A program made the translations under genes and the position numbers. Under the pieces are notes generated by a model, which was not told the DNA's origin, searched no databases, and saw only the letters and a program-made list of their open reading frames with translations. 64,000 nucleotides of DNA from Pleodorina starrii (lineage: Eukaryota > Chlorophyta > Chlorophyceae > Chlamydomonadales > Volvocaceae), in contig BRXU01000033.1 in NCBI GenBank assembly GCA_030267565.1, forward strand, positions 575,001-639,000, given 5' to 3'. Positions 47,201-59,800 of the stretch are shown one piece after another. Position 1 is the first letter of the stretch. Each line of letters starts with the position of its first letter.

Positions 47201-50200
47201 GGGCTGAAGCGCCTGCGGCACCAGCGGCGGCGCGCCCTGCCCGAGCACTGGGATCTGGGGAAGGAGGGCCCCTCCCAGAACGCCAGAGCCCGCAGCCGAC
47301 CCCGCGGACTGAGAAGGCACCGCGGCCTGCCCCATACCGGCCCCAGCCCCAGCATCAGCGCCGCCTGTCGTCGACTGCTGCTGCGCCCCCGGCTGCTGCA
47401 AGTCCGTCGTCACCAGCAACGAGTCTGTGGTCCCGGAAGCTGTTGCGCCCTGCAGACCGCCAGCTGCCGACGGCACCGGCTCCGGCGCCGACGGTGCCGG
47501 CGGCCCTGCCGAAGGCGCACCGCCGCCGGCCTGTCCACCGACGGCGGCGGCGCCCGGCGCATTGGCACCGGCGGGCATCGGCGCCGCTGGGTTGTTTTGC
47601 TGCTGCTGCTGCTGTGCCAGGTTCAGGGGCGCGAGCAGCGCCTGCGTCTGCATCATCAGCTGCTGCAGCTGCGCCAGCTGCGCCTGGAGGTGCTGCTGCT
47701 GGACCTGCAGCTGCTGTTCCAACGGCGGCGCGGGCTGTTGCGGCGGCGGCGGCTGCAGCGTCTGCAGCGCCGTCGGCTGCGGCAACGTGGCACAAAGCTG
47801 CAGGGGCTGGGGCGGCTGCGGCAGCCACCCGCCCGTGGCTGCCGCTGGCACCGGGTTCAGCTGTTGAGCAAGCTGACCGCCTTGCTGCTGCTGCTGCTGT
47901 TGCGGCGGTGGTGGCGTGAGGGACTGCGGCAGGAGTGGCGATGAGAGCGGAAGCGACGGCGCATGCTGTGAATGCTGCGGCTGCTGCGCCGAGGCGCCGC
48001 AGGCCGAGTCGTGCACTGCCTGGCTGCTCGGCTGCGGCTGCGGGTCCTGGCCAGCAGCAGCTGCCGGCGGCGGCGGCGGCAGCGGTGGCGGCGGCTCTTC
48101 CTTCGCAAGCTGCGTAAGGTGCTGCAGGGCTGCAAGGGCGTCTGCCGGTATGGACTGGAGAGACAGCGGATCCGCCTGCTGCGCCGCTGGCTGCTGCGGT
48201 TGCTGCTGCTGATGCTGATGCGCTTGCGTCAGCGGCTGCAGCACGCCCGGCGGGTGAAGCTGCTGCTGTAGGTGCTGCTGCTGGGCCGGCGCCTGGGGCT
48301 GTGGTGCCAGTGCCTGGGGGCCCTGCGACATCGTACCGGATGGGAGCCCCGTCGTCATTGACTGCTGCTGCTGCTGCGGATGCTGCTGGTGTGGAAGAGC
48401 CGGCGGCACCGTGAGCGGCTGCAGGAGCGACAGAAAGCTCGGCTGCGCGAGGGGCTGCTGGCCGGGTTGCGGCAGCGGCCCGGCTCCCTGCATCGGCGGC
48501 GGATGGGCGCCCTGCATCGGCGGCACTGCGGTCCCCGCGGAGGCCGACGGCGCAGTGGACGCCGCGAAGGGCCCCGGCAGCCCCATGGGCACGAACCCCG
48601 TCGGGACCGTGGCACCGCCCGGCAACGCACCCGCAGCGCTCTGCGGCTGTTGCGGCGGCTGCTGGGCCGGTGGGGGCGGCGGCAGCAGCTGAGCGAGCTG
48701 CAGGTTGGGAGGAGAGGTCGTGAGATTGGGCGTCTGGATGGGCATAAAGCCGGTCGGGAACTGGGGCACGGAAGAAAGAGAACCCGGCGCCGGAGGCACT
48801 GGCAGCGCCGGGAGCTGTAGTGGCGCGCCGGTCAGGCTACCAAACGTGAAGCCTGAAGCAGCTGCCGGCGGTGCCAATGTCCCCGGGCCCGGTGTCGGCG
48901 TGAAGCCCGCGGGCGAACTGAGAGGCGCCGGCGGGGGCTGTTGGTGTGCCTGCTGCGCTGCCTGTTGCTGTTGCTGCTGCTGCGAAGGTAACTGAGTCGG
49001 CAGCATCTGCTGTGGCGGCGGCAGCTGAGACAGCTGCTGTGGCTGCGAGACGGGCTGTGGCTGCTGTGAAGGCAGCAGCTGGGTCGGCAGCAGCTGCGGC
49101 TGCGGTTGCTGCGGGGGCAGTTGTAGCGGCTGAGGCTGCAGTTGCGCCTGCTGCTGCAGCTGGCCATGCGCCTGCTGCTGCTGCTGTAAAGCTTGCAGGG
49201 CCAGAGCAGCGGCAGCAGCAGCAGCAGCTGGCTGGGGCTTGGGCAGCAACGAGCCAGGCGGCTGCGGCAGCGGCAGCCGGGGCAGTGGCAGTGGCAGGTG
49301 CGGCCGAAAGAGCGGCGACTGCAGCAGCGACAGCTGCTGGGCCGGCAGCAGCCCGGGGCGCAGAAACGGCCGCAGCCCAGGCGCCGATCCGCCGCCCGCT
49401 GCCTGCGCGGCCATGGCTGCCATTGCGGCAGCCGCCGCCGCGGCCGCAATCGCGGCCGTCGACAACGCAGTGTTCTGCGGCGGGTTCTGTTGCCCTCCCG
49501 CTGAGTTCGCCGCCGCCGCCGCCGCCGCCGCCGCCAGGCCCTGACGCTGCTGGATGGCAGCGGCGGCGGCCGCCGACGCCGCCATCACCGACGACCAGGC
49601 CGCCGCCGCCGATGACGAGGACGTCCCCACGAGCCCTGGTCGATACGAAAACATGCCGGGTGCGCCGCCCGCAAGGCCTGCAGCGGAAAGGAGGGCGTTG
49701 GGTGGTGCGGCGCTGGGGGCCGGCAGCGCCGGGAAGCTTTGACCTGGTGGCAAGCTCGAGGGCGGCAGCGACAAGCCGGGCCCTGACCCCGCGCCCGGCA
49801 CCGCGGTCGTCGCAGCCAAGGTCCCGCCGTTCGGTGGGCCTCCGCCGGCCGCTGGCGTTGAGGCGGCGGAGTGCGTCAGCGAGGCGGCGGCTGGCTGCGG
49901 CGTGGCCGTGGGTGACGGCGTGGTGAGCGGCGCTGCGCCGGCGGCCGACGCCGACAGCCCTGTCGGCAGCGGGGGCGCCCCGGATCCCACAGCCGACAGC
50001 GGCCCGGCTACGGCCGCCAGGTCCGCCGGCGCCGTCGCCGCCACCGCCGGCGCCGCCGCCGGCTCTGCCCCAGGAGATCCGAGCCCCGCAAGCGCCGCGA
50101 GCGCGGTGGCGGGCGCGTCCGCCGGCTCGTCCGGGCCTGCCGACCTGCGGCCGCGCTTCGCTGGCGGCAGAATCGCGCCAGAGAGCGGCACCTTGCCGCC

Positions 50201-52513
50201 CTTTGGCGTCCTCCGCAACGCCGCCGCGAGCCCGGATTGCGGCGCCGAGGGCCCGGCGGCGGCGGCAGCGGCGGGCCCCGCATCCGGCTGCTCTGGCCCC
50301 GGCGAGGTTACGCCCAGGGTCTTTGCCGCTAGAGCCGCCTTCGCTGAGGCGATGTGCTGCACGCGCGCCTCCTTGAGTACGTCCGGGCGGGCAATGAAGA
50401 ACAGCATGCGCTGCAGCAGCTGGCCAAAGGTCGCATCGGCCGGCAGGCTGGGCGGCAGGCTGCAGTAGGTGCGCAGTATCTTGTGCGCGGTGGCGTCCAC
50501 GCCCTGCAATTGGGCAGGGCCGGGGCAGGACAGGACAGGCGGCGCCAGGCAGGGCCCCAGTCCGGCGGCCGCGATGTTGAGGGGTTCGTCCATCCCGTGT
50601 GTTCCGATGCGGGGTGCCGGATCATGGCACTCTCCGCTGCAATCCACGAACACTGCCCCTGGCCTTCGCTTCCAGGGCCCGCAGCAACTCCCGCAGCCTC
50701 CCCGCCCGGTGAACTCACCTCCATGTCCCGCAGTAGGCTTGCGACCGGCGCCCGGTGGATGGCCCGCACGGCCGCGGCGTACTCCTCCGCGCCATAGTTG
50801 AAGGCCGCTCGCCCGAAGCCGTACCCCCACTTGCCGTACCACGTGCGCGTGTGGGCGGCGCTGTACAGCAGTCGCAGCAGCATGGACGCCTTGTTGCTCA
50901 CGTCCTCCACACTCACCTGCGGACACACCCCGGGGGGGCGCGACATCTTCATCGCCCCCGAACCTCTCAAGGGATCTCAACGCACCCGCACACGCCCGAA
51001 TCTGGCACTCGGCGAGTTGCACTGCGGCAGCACAACCTGCGAGCCCCGAGCTGACCTTCCAAAACGATGTGTCGCATGGGCAAATAGTACGCAGGCATGG
51101 CGTGAAACGAACATAACCCCGGCACCCGTCTGTGGATTTGGACCCCTCAGACATAACATGTCCCTCGGGCGTGAAATCTTGGCCTTGTTCCGGCCGCCAG
51201 ACAAAGCACACAACACACCACACACCACACAAACACACATCACAATACACTCAGGCGCGCACCTCCCGCGCCCTCAGAGTGGAGCACAGCGTGTCCCACA
51301 CGTTCATCAGTTCCGGCCCCGTGAGCGACGTCCCCACGCTCGCGGCGGCAGCAGCGGCCGCGGCGCTCGCGGCGGCGTCCGCGCTCTCGTCCTGCGCCGC
51401 CGCAGCCATGGCCGCCGCGGTGGCTGCGGCGCCGTCGCGGCCGTTGACCCTCATCAGGTGTCCGAAGCCGTTGCCGTGGATGACCCCGTGCAGGCAGTGC
51501 GTGGTGGAGTCGAAGATGGAGGCGGGCGCATTGTAGGCGCTGTCCCGCGGGTCCTTGTCGTACACCTCCACGGACAGACTGCTCACCGACGCCTTTGAGG
51601 GGTCCACGCGACCTGGTGCACGCGTGTGTGTATTGAATGATTGGTGGTTTGGTTTGAGGGCGGAATGGGGATGAGCGCGGGGGATGAGCGCGTGCCATCT
51701 TAGCGCGAAGGACAGCGCGCGTCTAGGCTCAGCGGCGGCGGTAGGGCCATGCCGGCCTTCCGCCGCCAGCAACAAAGCTCGCTCCCAGCTGTTTACATCC
51801 ATCCATCCAGCCTCTGCGTCGCCCAACCTGATTAACGACATGCCCTAAGCCATAGTCCGAAGTCAAGCGCATTCCGACGCCACGCCTAGCCGGGCGCGTT
51901 GCCATCCCGGGGGCCAACTACCGGCTACGGCCCCAGAACAGTCCGCTCGGGAGCCTTTGCAATCCCCCCTCCGCCGCTCCATGTGAAATTCCGACTGTGT
52001 TGCCGCTAGCCCCAATGCTGCTGACCTGCTGCCGCAGCCTCCACCAGGGAGGGCAGCTGATCCGGGTCCGAGAGCACCGCCGGGCTGGGGAGGATGAAGT
52101 GGTAGCGGCAGTTACACACGGGGTGATGCTGCCAGCCTGCGGAGGGCGGGGAGGTTGCAAGGGGCCCGGTGGGGGAGCGCTCAAGGAAGCGCAGGCTCTC
52201 AAGGGGCCTGGCTGCGCGTGGGCACCTGCAGGTCAGCGCGCAAAGTGACCCGCGGGCGCGGGTACCCACCCATGTTGCGGCACTGGTCGCAGATAGGAGG
52301 CGTCCCCGTAGCTTCGTCCAGGTGTTCCTCATAGACGTGCAGCTTAACCGTGCCATTCTTGTGCTTTAGTGGAACTATCCACGCGGTCGTCAGCTGCAGC
52401 TTAAGCGGCACCAAGTTGCCATAATCTTTAAGGAAAGCCGCTATATTATGCTTAAATGTACTGAGGTAGACGGGAGTGGGCCCAGGCAGCCACGGAAAGG
52501 TCGCGGTTGCCAT
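35281..52513 (-). CDS. Giant MMD1/MS1-type PHD-finger protein
   Basis: Eleven phase-consistent exons in transcript order: 52513-52270, 52136-52026, 51612-51263, 50916-50719, 50503-42992, 42505-42434, 42219-42121, 41957-41884, 41608-36292, 35999-35775 and 35436-35281, encoding 4785 aa. Conserved blocks follow the order of the plant MMD1/DUET and MS1 proteins (about 650-700 aa): ICDQCRNMG-WQHHPVCNCRYHF (75-95), HCLHGVIHGNGFGHLMRVNG, TWYGKWGYGFG, KVLDWVLKQ-VANVRIGGYAVYRSKY, MQYLYCSILRLY, and a C-terminal PHD finger with C4729, C4731, C4744, C4747, H4752, C4755, C4770 and C4773. The 2504-aa exon 5 and 1772-aa exon 9 are almost entirely Ala/Gln/Pro/Gly low complexity, inserted between conserved blocks. 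PHD fingers of this group read methylated histone H3, and MMD1 acts in meiosis in plants. A nuclear chromatin role is inferred. Confidence 0.8.
42353..42415 (+). repeat. (TCAGR)n simple repeat in a PHD-gene intron
   Basis: Imperfect pentamer array (tcaga, tcagg, tcggg) in the intron between exons 42505-42434 and 42219-42121. Confidence 0.75.
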
Positions 52514-53812
52514 GAAAGGCCTAAGTAGGACGGAGTCATCAGGTATTCGGTTGTATGTGTCGAATGTCTGCTAACATACAACAACTTTGGGCTTGACCAA
52601 CGGCGGAGGTTACGGTCACGGTTTTGGGCGCCGCTTATTGTCAAGTGAGTTCAACCAGTATAGCCATAGCAATGGCTTGTTATGAAGTACTTGTTAAATT
52701 AAAACTGAGGCGATGGAGTATACTCACATGACATGCAGTTTGTACAATTAGGTTTGAGGTGGTTACTGCACAGTCCACAATGCTCTGTGCAACCTCAGAG
52801 CCATGCTTTCTTGACTGACTACCGTGATACGGGAACATCTAGTATAGTGATGTCGCCGTGCTTAACTAAGCGGGCCAACTATCGTTGTGTGCGCCCTCAT
52901 GACCGGCATTTGCGTTCCCTTCGGGGGTTTGGTAGGCTACAAAGGGTCGGCATAGAATGCTCAATAGTTGCAAATTGCTTCCGGCTGTCGGGTTGTCCGT
53001 CTTCCTTTCCGATATATGCGCGAATGCGTATGCGTGGTCCCTATCGGTGCGATCGCATCGGGAGGCAGATTATGCAACGTTCGACATGCACTTGCCCCTC
53101 TTGCACACAATTCCGGCCGCGCACGATGGCGAGCTGTCGAGCTGTCGCAGTATTGAGTCCGACAGACGCTCACACAACGACCGGTCCTGCTGAGCGTTGT
53201 GTAGATCAGCGCGATCTACCCAATCAACTGCACCTCCAGGCTTCAACACCCTTATTTTATGGAACATCCAACCGCTACAACCAACTACTTGGGTGTTTGG
53301 ATTTCCGGCCAGACATGGTAAGCATTCCTGTGAGAGAATCAAGAGAAATAACGCTTAGTCAAGGCACAGCCAGGTCAGGTAGAGCTAGATGCAAGGTGGG
53401 AAGCTCGATCCACTGCTCGGTCTCGCCTTGATCGGGGCCTGCCGAGCGAATTTTAGGCTGGTCGTGCCCTAGGCCTACCGCATTGGGGAAAGACTGCCGA
53501 AGCGGCCCCGGCAGGGCCCTGCCGCTGCAGCTCCTACGGTTACGGAGCATCGACTCTCAACAACGGGAGGCAAGTGTGCGGTTCGTTGCACAGCAAGGGC
53601 GCCAGGGCCCACTTCAACGTCGCACCACGCGACTACCGGGCTTCCCGCGACCCCGGCTTTTGGCCCCACCAAGCGGGCTTCGCATCGAGCCTTCGGCAGC
53701 ACGGCCCGCGCTTCTGTAGTGCCTGCTCCCGCCCCTGCCCCCGCCTAGCTAGGCACATCCACCACTTCAACCGCCGCCGTCTGCACCCTGGCCGCCGATC
53801 TATTCCCCTCAT
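52514..53812. other. Intergenic: PHD-gene upstream and glycosidase 3' region
   Basis: Both neighbours are on the minus strand, so this holds the 3' UTR of the glycosidase and the promoter of the PHD gene. The part from about 52550 to 53380 is notably less GC-rich than its surroundings. Many short open frames are present, none with a recognisable domain. No minus-strand TGTAA was found near the glycosidase stop. Confidence 0.5.
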
Positions 53813-56800
53813 CTATCCGCTGCCCCCCGAGCCACTGCCGCCGCCACCACCGCCTGCGCCCTGTCCGCTCCTTCGGTCGCGCATCTCCCTCAGCAACGAC
53901 AGGAACGGCCCGCGGTTCTCGTGGTCCACGATGCGCCGCGGGGCGGACAGCTGCCGGCCGTCTCCGCCGCTGCCGCCGCCGCTGCCGCCCGCCGTGTCCC
54001 CCATCGGCTCCTCCACCACTTGAAGCATCGCCCAGCCGAGACCGCCTGCAGGTACCTCACCGCGAGACACCGGTAGGGGGGAGGGAGGAAAGCGGCGCCC
54101 ACGCGAGTTGTCAGTCACCGGCGGGGGGGGGGGGCAAGCGCGGACGCAGCGCATGCTGCGGTGCGCTGCGAAGGGGTTGGCGACCCGAAGCGGGTAGGCC
54201 GGGCTGCGACCGGCACCGGGCAGGGAGTGCTTGGGTTGCGGATGCGGATGCGAATTCGGAGGCTGCGAGGCTCCGGATGTGAAATCGGTTCAGGTCCGGC
54301 CGCAGTGAGGCAAGCACACAAAATGCTGCCCGTTCGGCGATCTGTCCATGGAGTTAACCATTCAGGTAAGCCTTGTGAGTCGCCTGTTCGAGCCCGGGCA
54401 TGCTCTCACGCACCCATGTAGCCGCCGGTGTCGTGCAACTTGAGCCAGTTGTCCGCCGTGAGAGGTTCTTTATCGGACACCTGGTGGTGCGGGGGGTGCG
54501 GCCAGCTCAGAAGGGTCGTAGTGCGGACATTGGGCCCGGGGGGGGGAGGCGGGCCAGCGCAGCGGCGGGTGGGCATCATGGTCGGTCAACGCAGGGGTAT
54601 GCAAGAGCCTTCGACCCGGTAACAACGACTCACGGACGCGCCGCGCATGGACCGCAGCAGTGCGCCGCTGCCGCTCCTCTTCTGCTATCGCGCTTTGGAT
54701 TGGGAGTCAGCTGAAGTCACACGCGTCCAACTTGCAGAAGGCGCTGCGGCTCGACTTGCTGTTTGAACTCTGAACCAGAGCAAGGAGACCTGGTATGCTG
54801 GACGCCCGAGTCGCTTGTACCGTGTGCGCCAAAGTCCTGAACCGAACCGACAATGGACACCCAATGGCAGGATCGGCGATCCTCTCTGTCCCTCGGTGGT
54901 TCCACGATCCACTCTTCATCAGTGCGTTCTGCGCCCCGCCCCACACGCGCACACCTGCGTCCAGAACTCCCCAATCAGCGCCGGCTTGTCCAGCTGGAAG
55001 GCGCAGACGGACAAGTAGAACGGGGACGTGAGGCGGGTGATGTCGTCTCGCCCCCAATCCGGATAGCCGTGCGGCGCGTAGAAGTCCAGTGTACCCAGAC
55101 CCGAGGGATCCCAGCCCGGACCCACAGAGCCGTCGCGCAACTGGAAGGCCCGCCTGAGGAAAGGAAACCATATGCGGTACGGAGTACGGCACAACAGCTG
55201 TTGTACGGCAGGGCACGGTTGGGTTGTACGACAGAAGAACCGAGGGGCAGGACGGGGAACGACCCATGGTACGGTAAGTACCATCGCGATGCGCCGGCAA
55301 GACCGTGACACCCGGCGAGCCGGATACGGTAGCTGCTGCGGTCCCCGGCCGGCCCGAGCGCCGGCCTGAACCTTGCTCCGCTATCCCAACGTGTCTGTGC
55401 ACGCCTCACGGACCTGAGGGCCGCATCCGAGTAGAGGTCCCGCGGGCTCGTCTCGAAGTCATCGATGCGTCCCTTCAGCCACTGCAGGCGGTCAGCGAGT
55501 CAGCGGAGGGGGGGCGTTCGGGGAGGTAGTGGGGCCCAACGAACCGAGCCCGACGATCAGTCAACAGTCGCCGACCACGTGACCACTGTGACCGATCACG
55601 TGACTAGTGTGTCCGTACAGTGCAGTATTCACGGCAGATACGACTCACTGACGGCAGTCGACAACCGCGTCCGTTACTCGTCCGCTGGCTGCGCGCACTC
55701 TACAGTGTACCAGATGTGTGACCACCACGCGCTAAAAGCTTTACCAGCAGTGGAAATTGAAAAGAGGCGGCCCGTCGCCCACCTGAGCGTCCGTACAGTA
55801 CGGCATGCTGTGCGCGCCTACGGTGACCTTGGCCTGCGGGTCGGCCTTGTGTACGGCAGCCGCCAGCCGGGAGATGAACCGTTGCAGCTCCGGAACCGTC
55901 ACGTCCACCGTCCGGAGGCGGCAGCTGGTGACCTGTGCGTACGGAGGGTACGGAAAGTAAGTACGGTAGTAGTAAATAAATCGAAGCAGTGGTCTCCAGA
56001 CTCCAGTCGTGGGCTCCAGCAGCAACCCCCCGAGGGTCGCTCGGAATATTGTGCCAATCACAACACTGCAGTAACCGCATCTACGCGCGCTCACCAGCGG
56101 CAACAGGTACGGCAGCTCCGAGTTGTGGTGCCCGACGACGTCCTTGTACATGTACTGATTCAGTGCCGTACCATTCGACGATGGGCCCGGCGACGGCGGA
56201 GGCGTACGGCTGACCTGCGCAGCCAGGGTTTCCCAGGCTGCCGCCAGGCTGGCATTGCCGTACCACGGCATCGGCTTTACCGACTTCGCCGCCGCCGCCG
56301 CCGCCATGACTCTGGCACCCGTCGGCAGCGGACACGAGCTCGTGAGCTGTGCGCCGTATTTGTCGTACTGGTATACGGCATTGGTGAGGAAGTCTAGCTG
56401 CTTCAGCCCGATGATGGTGGAAGCGGTGTCGTACATTTTGGATGAAGACGCGGCGGCAGCGGAGACTGACTCAAAGTAGCCCCGGGACGAGCAGGCGGAT
56501 CCGGATCCGGATCCGGATCCGCCAACCGCCCGCCCGCCGCCACCGGCGGCTATCGACGAATCGTTTGCCACGAAATGCCAGCCTTCGTACTGCAGTACAT
56601 CCGTACGTCCCTGCGTATGGACGCCAGCACAAGCACGTGCGATGCGAAGGTCCGACATTGGCTTGGGGCGCGTGCGAGAACTGACTGAGAGTACGACATA
56701 CACGTGGGTACCCAGTGCTGTACGTGGTGCCAGCCCCAGCCTTGACTACTCACTCACTGCACGCCACTTCAGATCCGCTGCAGCGCTAGCTCTCCGGAGG

Positions 56801-59800
56801 GAGGAAGAGAGAGAGGGGGAGCAGCGCCCCACAACGGAAAACTCCGTGACTCGGGGGCAGCAACCCACCCACCCACCCACCCCCTGGGTAACCCACCGGC
56901 ACCGGCGATGCCTTTCCACCGAAGGCCTTCAGCGCCTGCGAAGTGTGCGCCGGCATCGGGCAGTGTGGGCGGTGTGTGCGTGTATGCGTGCGTGTGGGAG
57001 TGGGAGTGGCGGCGGCATTGCGTGAGATGGAGAGGTTTGGGTTCGGAACGTGCAGCAGCATGCGAGCCCTGGTCCATGCCGATGCGTCCACCACGTACGG
57101 TACTCTACCGCTGGGTCGTTGGTCGTTGGTCGTTGGGCTATTGGGAGAGGCGTACACGTGCCTGAAGGGAGCGATAGTCTTTGGCGCGCTCGGGGCGGGC
57201 GGCGTAGTAGTCGGGGTCCTCGAGTGTGTACGAACCCCACTCCATGTCGTACCTGCACGACATGGCAAAGCCGCCATGTCAGTAGGTGCCGTGTCGCCTC
57301 AAGCCACGGACTGGACATCCGGGCGAACATTTTGGGCCGTGCGTGCGTTACCCGATCGTTTAATCCTTTTGTGAACTATAACGAAGCGCCGTACCGGGAT
57401 ACCGTAGTGCCTTCATCCCAGGCCAATCCTCACTCCCTCGGACTCCGTTGTCTCTTCCATCCTTCCTCAACCCATAACCCACCAATACACAACAACAATC
57501 AGCGGATCAGGATCAAATGCCTGTGAAGCATTCCATCTCTACACCCGCTCCCCCAGCAGCCCACCGCCCCCATGCGGCCGTACTGTCGTACTGCCGTACT
57601 GCCGTACATGTAGTTCCGGTACAGCCGCAGGTCCCAGCTCATGCCCTCCGGCTCGTTGAACAGGTCATAGCCCATCATCACAGAAGAGTAAGTCGCAGCG
57701 GTGGCGCCGCCGCCATCGGCTGCCAGATCAGCACTCGCAGCACCGCTTGCAGCGGCCACCGCAGCCACCGCAGCCGCAGCCGCCGCAGCCGCCGCAGCGG
57801 CTTCCCTCACGGCGCCTGCAGCCGCAGCGGTACCCTCGAAGTCGACGTCAGCGACCGCCTGAGGAACGGGCCGGACCAGCGGTGACAAGGTGGTGGTGGA
57901 GCTGCGAAGGTTCTCCTGGTGTTGGGGCTGGGGCTGAGGTGGGGGCTGAGGTGGGGGCTGGGGCTGGGGCTGGGGCTGGGGCTGGGCTCTGTCCGCGGGC
58001 GGCGCCACCGGGGTCGTCGACGGGATCGATAGTGTCCGGCGACGTGCCAGGCGACGGCCCGTCGGGAAGCCGGCGGCCGGCGGCTTGGCAGCGGCTGAGA
58101 GCTGCCCCTGACGCATTGTCGAGGCCGTCGCAGCAGCCGCCGCCACTACCGGCGGTAATAACGCCGAGTAGGAAGGCGGCCGCGCCAGGGACGAGGCCGC
58201 CAGCCCTGCTTCTGATTCTGCTTCTGCTGGAGCTGTTGCTGTTGTTCCTGGTGCGGTTGCTTGCGGTTCTGCAGTTGGTGCTGGTGGTGGCGGTTCTGCT
58301 GCTGCTGAGCCGCCGGCCGCGGTCGCCGCGACAGTGCCGCCGTCACTGAGGCCCTCCGCCAGCGCCGCGTCGCTGGCCGCCAGCGCATCATCATCATCGT
58401 ACGACGGCGGCGGGATGCGCGTGTTCGCGAGGTGCCGTACTAATGGCGTCAGGCAGTTGTCCACGTAGGCGGCGGTGCCGGCGGCAGTTCGGATCATGTG
58501 CAGAGCCCGGTCGCGGTTCTGGGGCGGGTTGTCCCTGGAGGGCATGAGCACGGGGCCAGGGAAAGGGAGCCTGTCGGGACATCCAGGCGGCTGGGCAGCC
58601 AGGTACGGCGAACAGGAGTACAGGACAGGTGCGGAAACATGGGCCGCATACCGTATCCCGCCTCACCTGCCCACCTAGCACCTACCGCCCACCCACCTGC
58701 GCACCGCCAGCACGTCGTGCGACCACAGCGTCAGCAGCACCTTGACCCCCCGCCGATGGCACTGCCGCAGAAGCCATTTGAGATCCTCAACGGCCGCACC
58801 CCCGCAGCCCACCACAACCTCCGGCCCGCTGCCGCCGCTGCCGCCATCACCCCCGCCGGTTGAGCTGTTCGGACCCCAGCAGGGGTTGAGCGCTCCGTCG
58901 ATGTGGAGCCACACGCGGAGCAGGTTGCCGCCGGCGTCGGCCAGCTCATCCACCACGCCCTGCGTTGCGTTGTGCAGAACGATTACCGGTATGCACGTGG
59001 GGCAGTGCCACGCACGCGAGAACGGTACGGTAAGGTGGCGCGGGAAGCAAAGTCTGGTCCGGTCGGATTCGATCCGTGGGCTTAACACCTGTGCTCTTGG
59101 CACCTCATGTTTGCAGTCGGCAACGGATTGACTGCACATCACGTGAAGCGGAGAGGTACGTTTGGGGGGGGGGTGAGCACTCGGCTCTCCCCTCAGTTCC
59201 TGTTGGTTGTTGGTTCTCGCTCTTGTGCGAGGCTGGTTCTGGTGCCCACTGTAGCACTGATCCCGCCTTTTGGGGCAAGGAGTAGCGAACCATAGGGCCA
59301 CCATAGGGCCAACGGGAGCCCAATTCGCGGCGGGCAACGCCTCAGCGGCCGTGAGGCAGTGCGCCCGTGAGGCAGTCCATCGTTGCCAAGCATGCCTCGA
59401 CAGCGTCTATACACACATCCACGCAGCTCAACCTCAAGCTCGCATACCAGCCTCGGCTGAAACGAGCCTCCTTTCCGCTGCCTGAAACCGACCTGACGCC
59501 AACCCTTCACCCCTGCCCTCCCTACCACCATCTCCACCACCGCCACCAGAGGCTACCACCGCCAGACACACTACCGGTGTAACGCCGAGGTCACAGGTGC
59601 CGTACAAGCGGCTAGCATAAAGCCTAAGAAAGGCGTCGCACAGCATCTCGAGTAGCCTTTGCTCCGCCCAATCATGACAACCGGGGACCGCCCTGCCGGC
59701 CCGTAACGCACCAGCAGCAGCTGGCGCACCTCCACCTCGCTCTGCTGTAGCCGCGCCGCGCCGAAGGGGAAGATGGGCAGGTTGCCTAGGTTGACCCCTA

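Noticed and set aside
48960..49200. CAG/CTG repeat expansion as a separate repeat locus.
   Set aside because: The repeats encode poly-Gln within the PHD-protein exon in frame, so they are part of the protein rather than a distinct element.
43806..49926. Plus-strand open frames such as 44839-46230, 46305-46841 and 46921-47919.
   Set aside because: Antisense shadows of the 7.5-kb exon, with biased compositions (Arg/Pro or Leu/Gln) expected from the complement of CAG/GCC repeats.
42713..51250. One uninterrupted 2845-residue minus-strand frame.
   Set aside because: Only 50503-42992 is used as exon. The ends run into introns, shown by conserved neighbouring exons in other frames (50916-50719, 42505-42434).
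54340..54405. tRNA suggested by a B-box-like gttcgagcc.
   Set aside because: No matching A box or cloverleaf stems could be drawn; it lies in a glycosidase intron.
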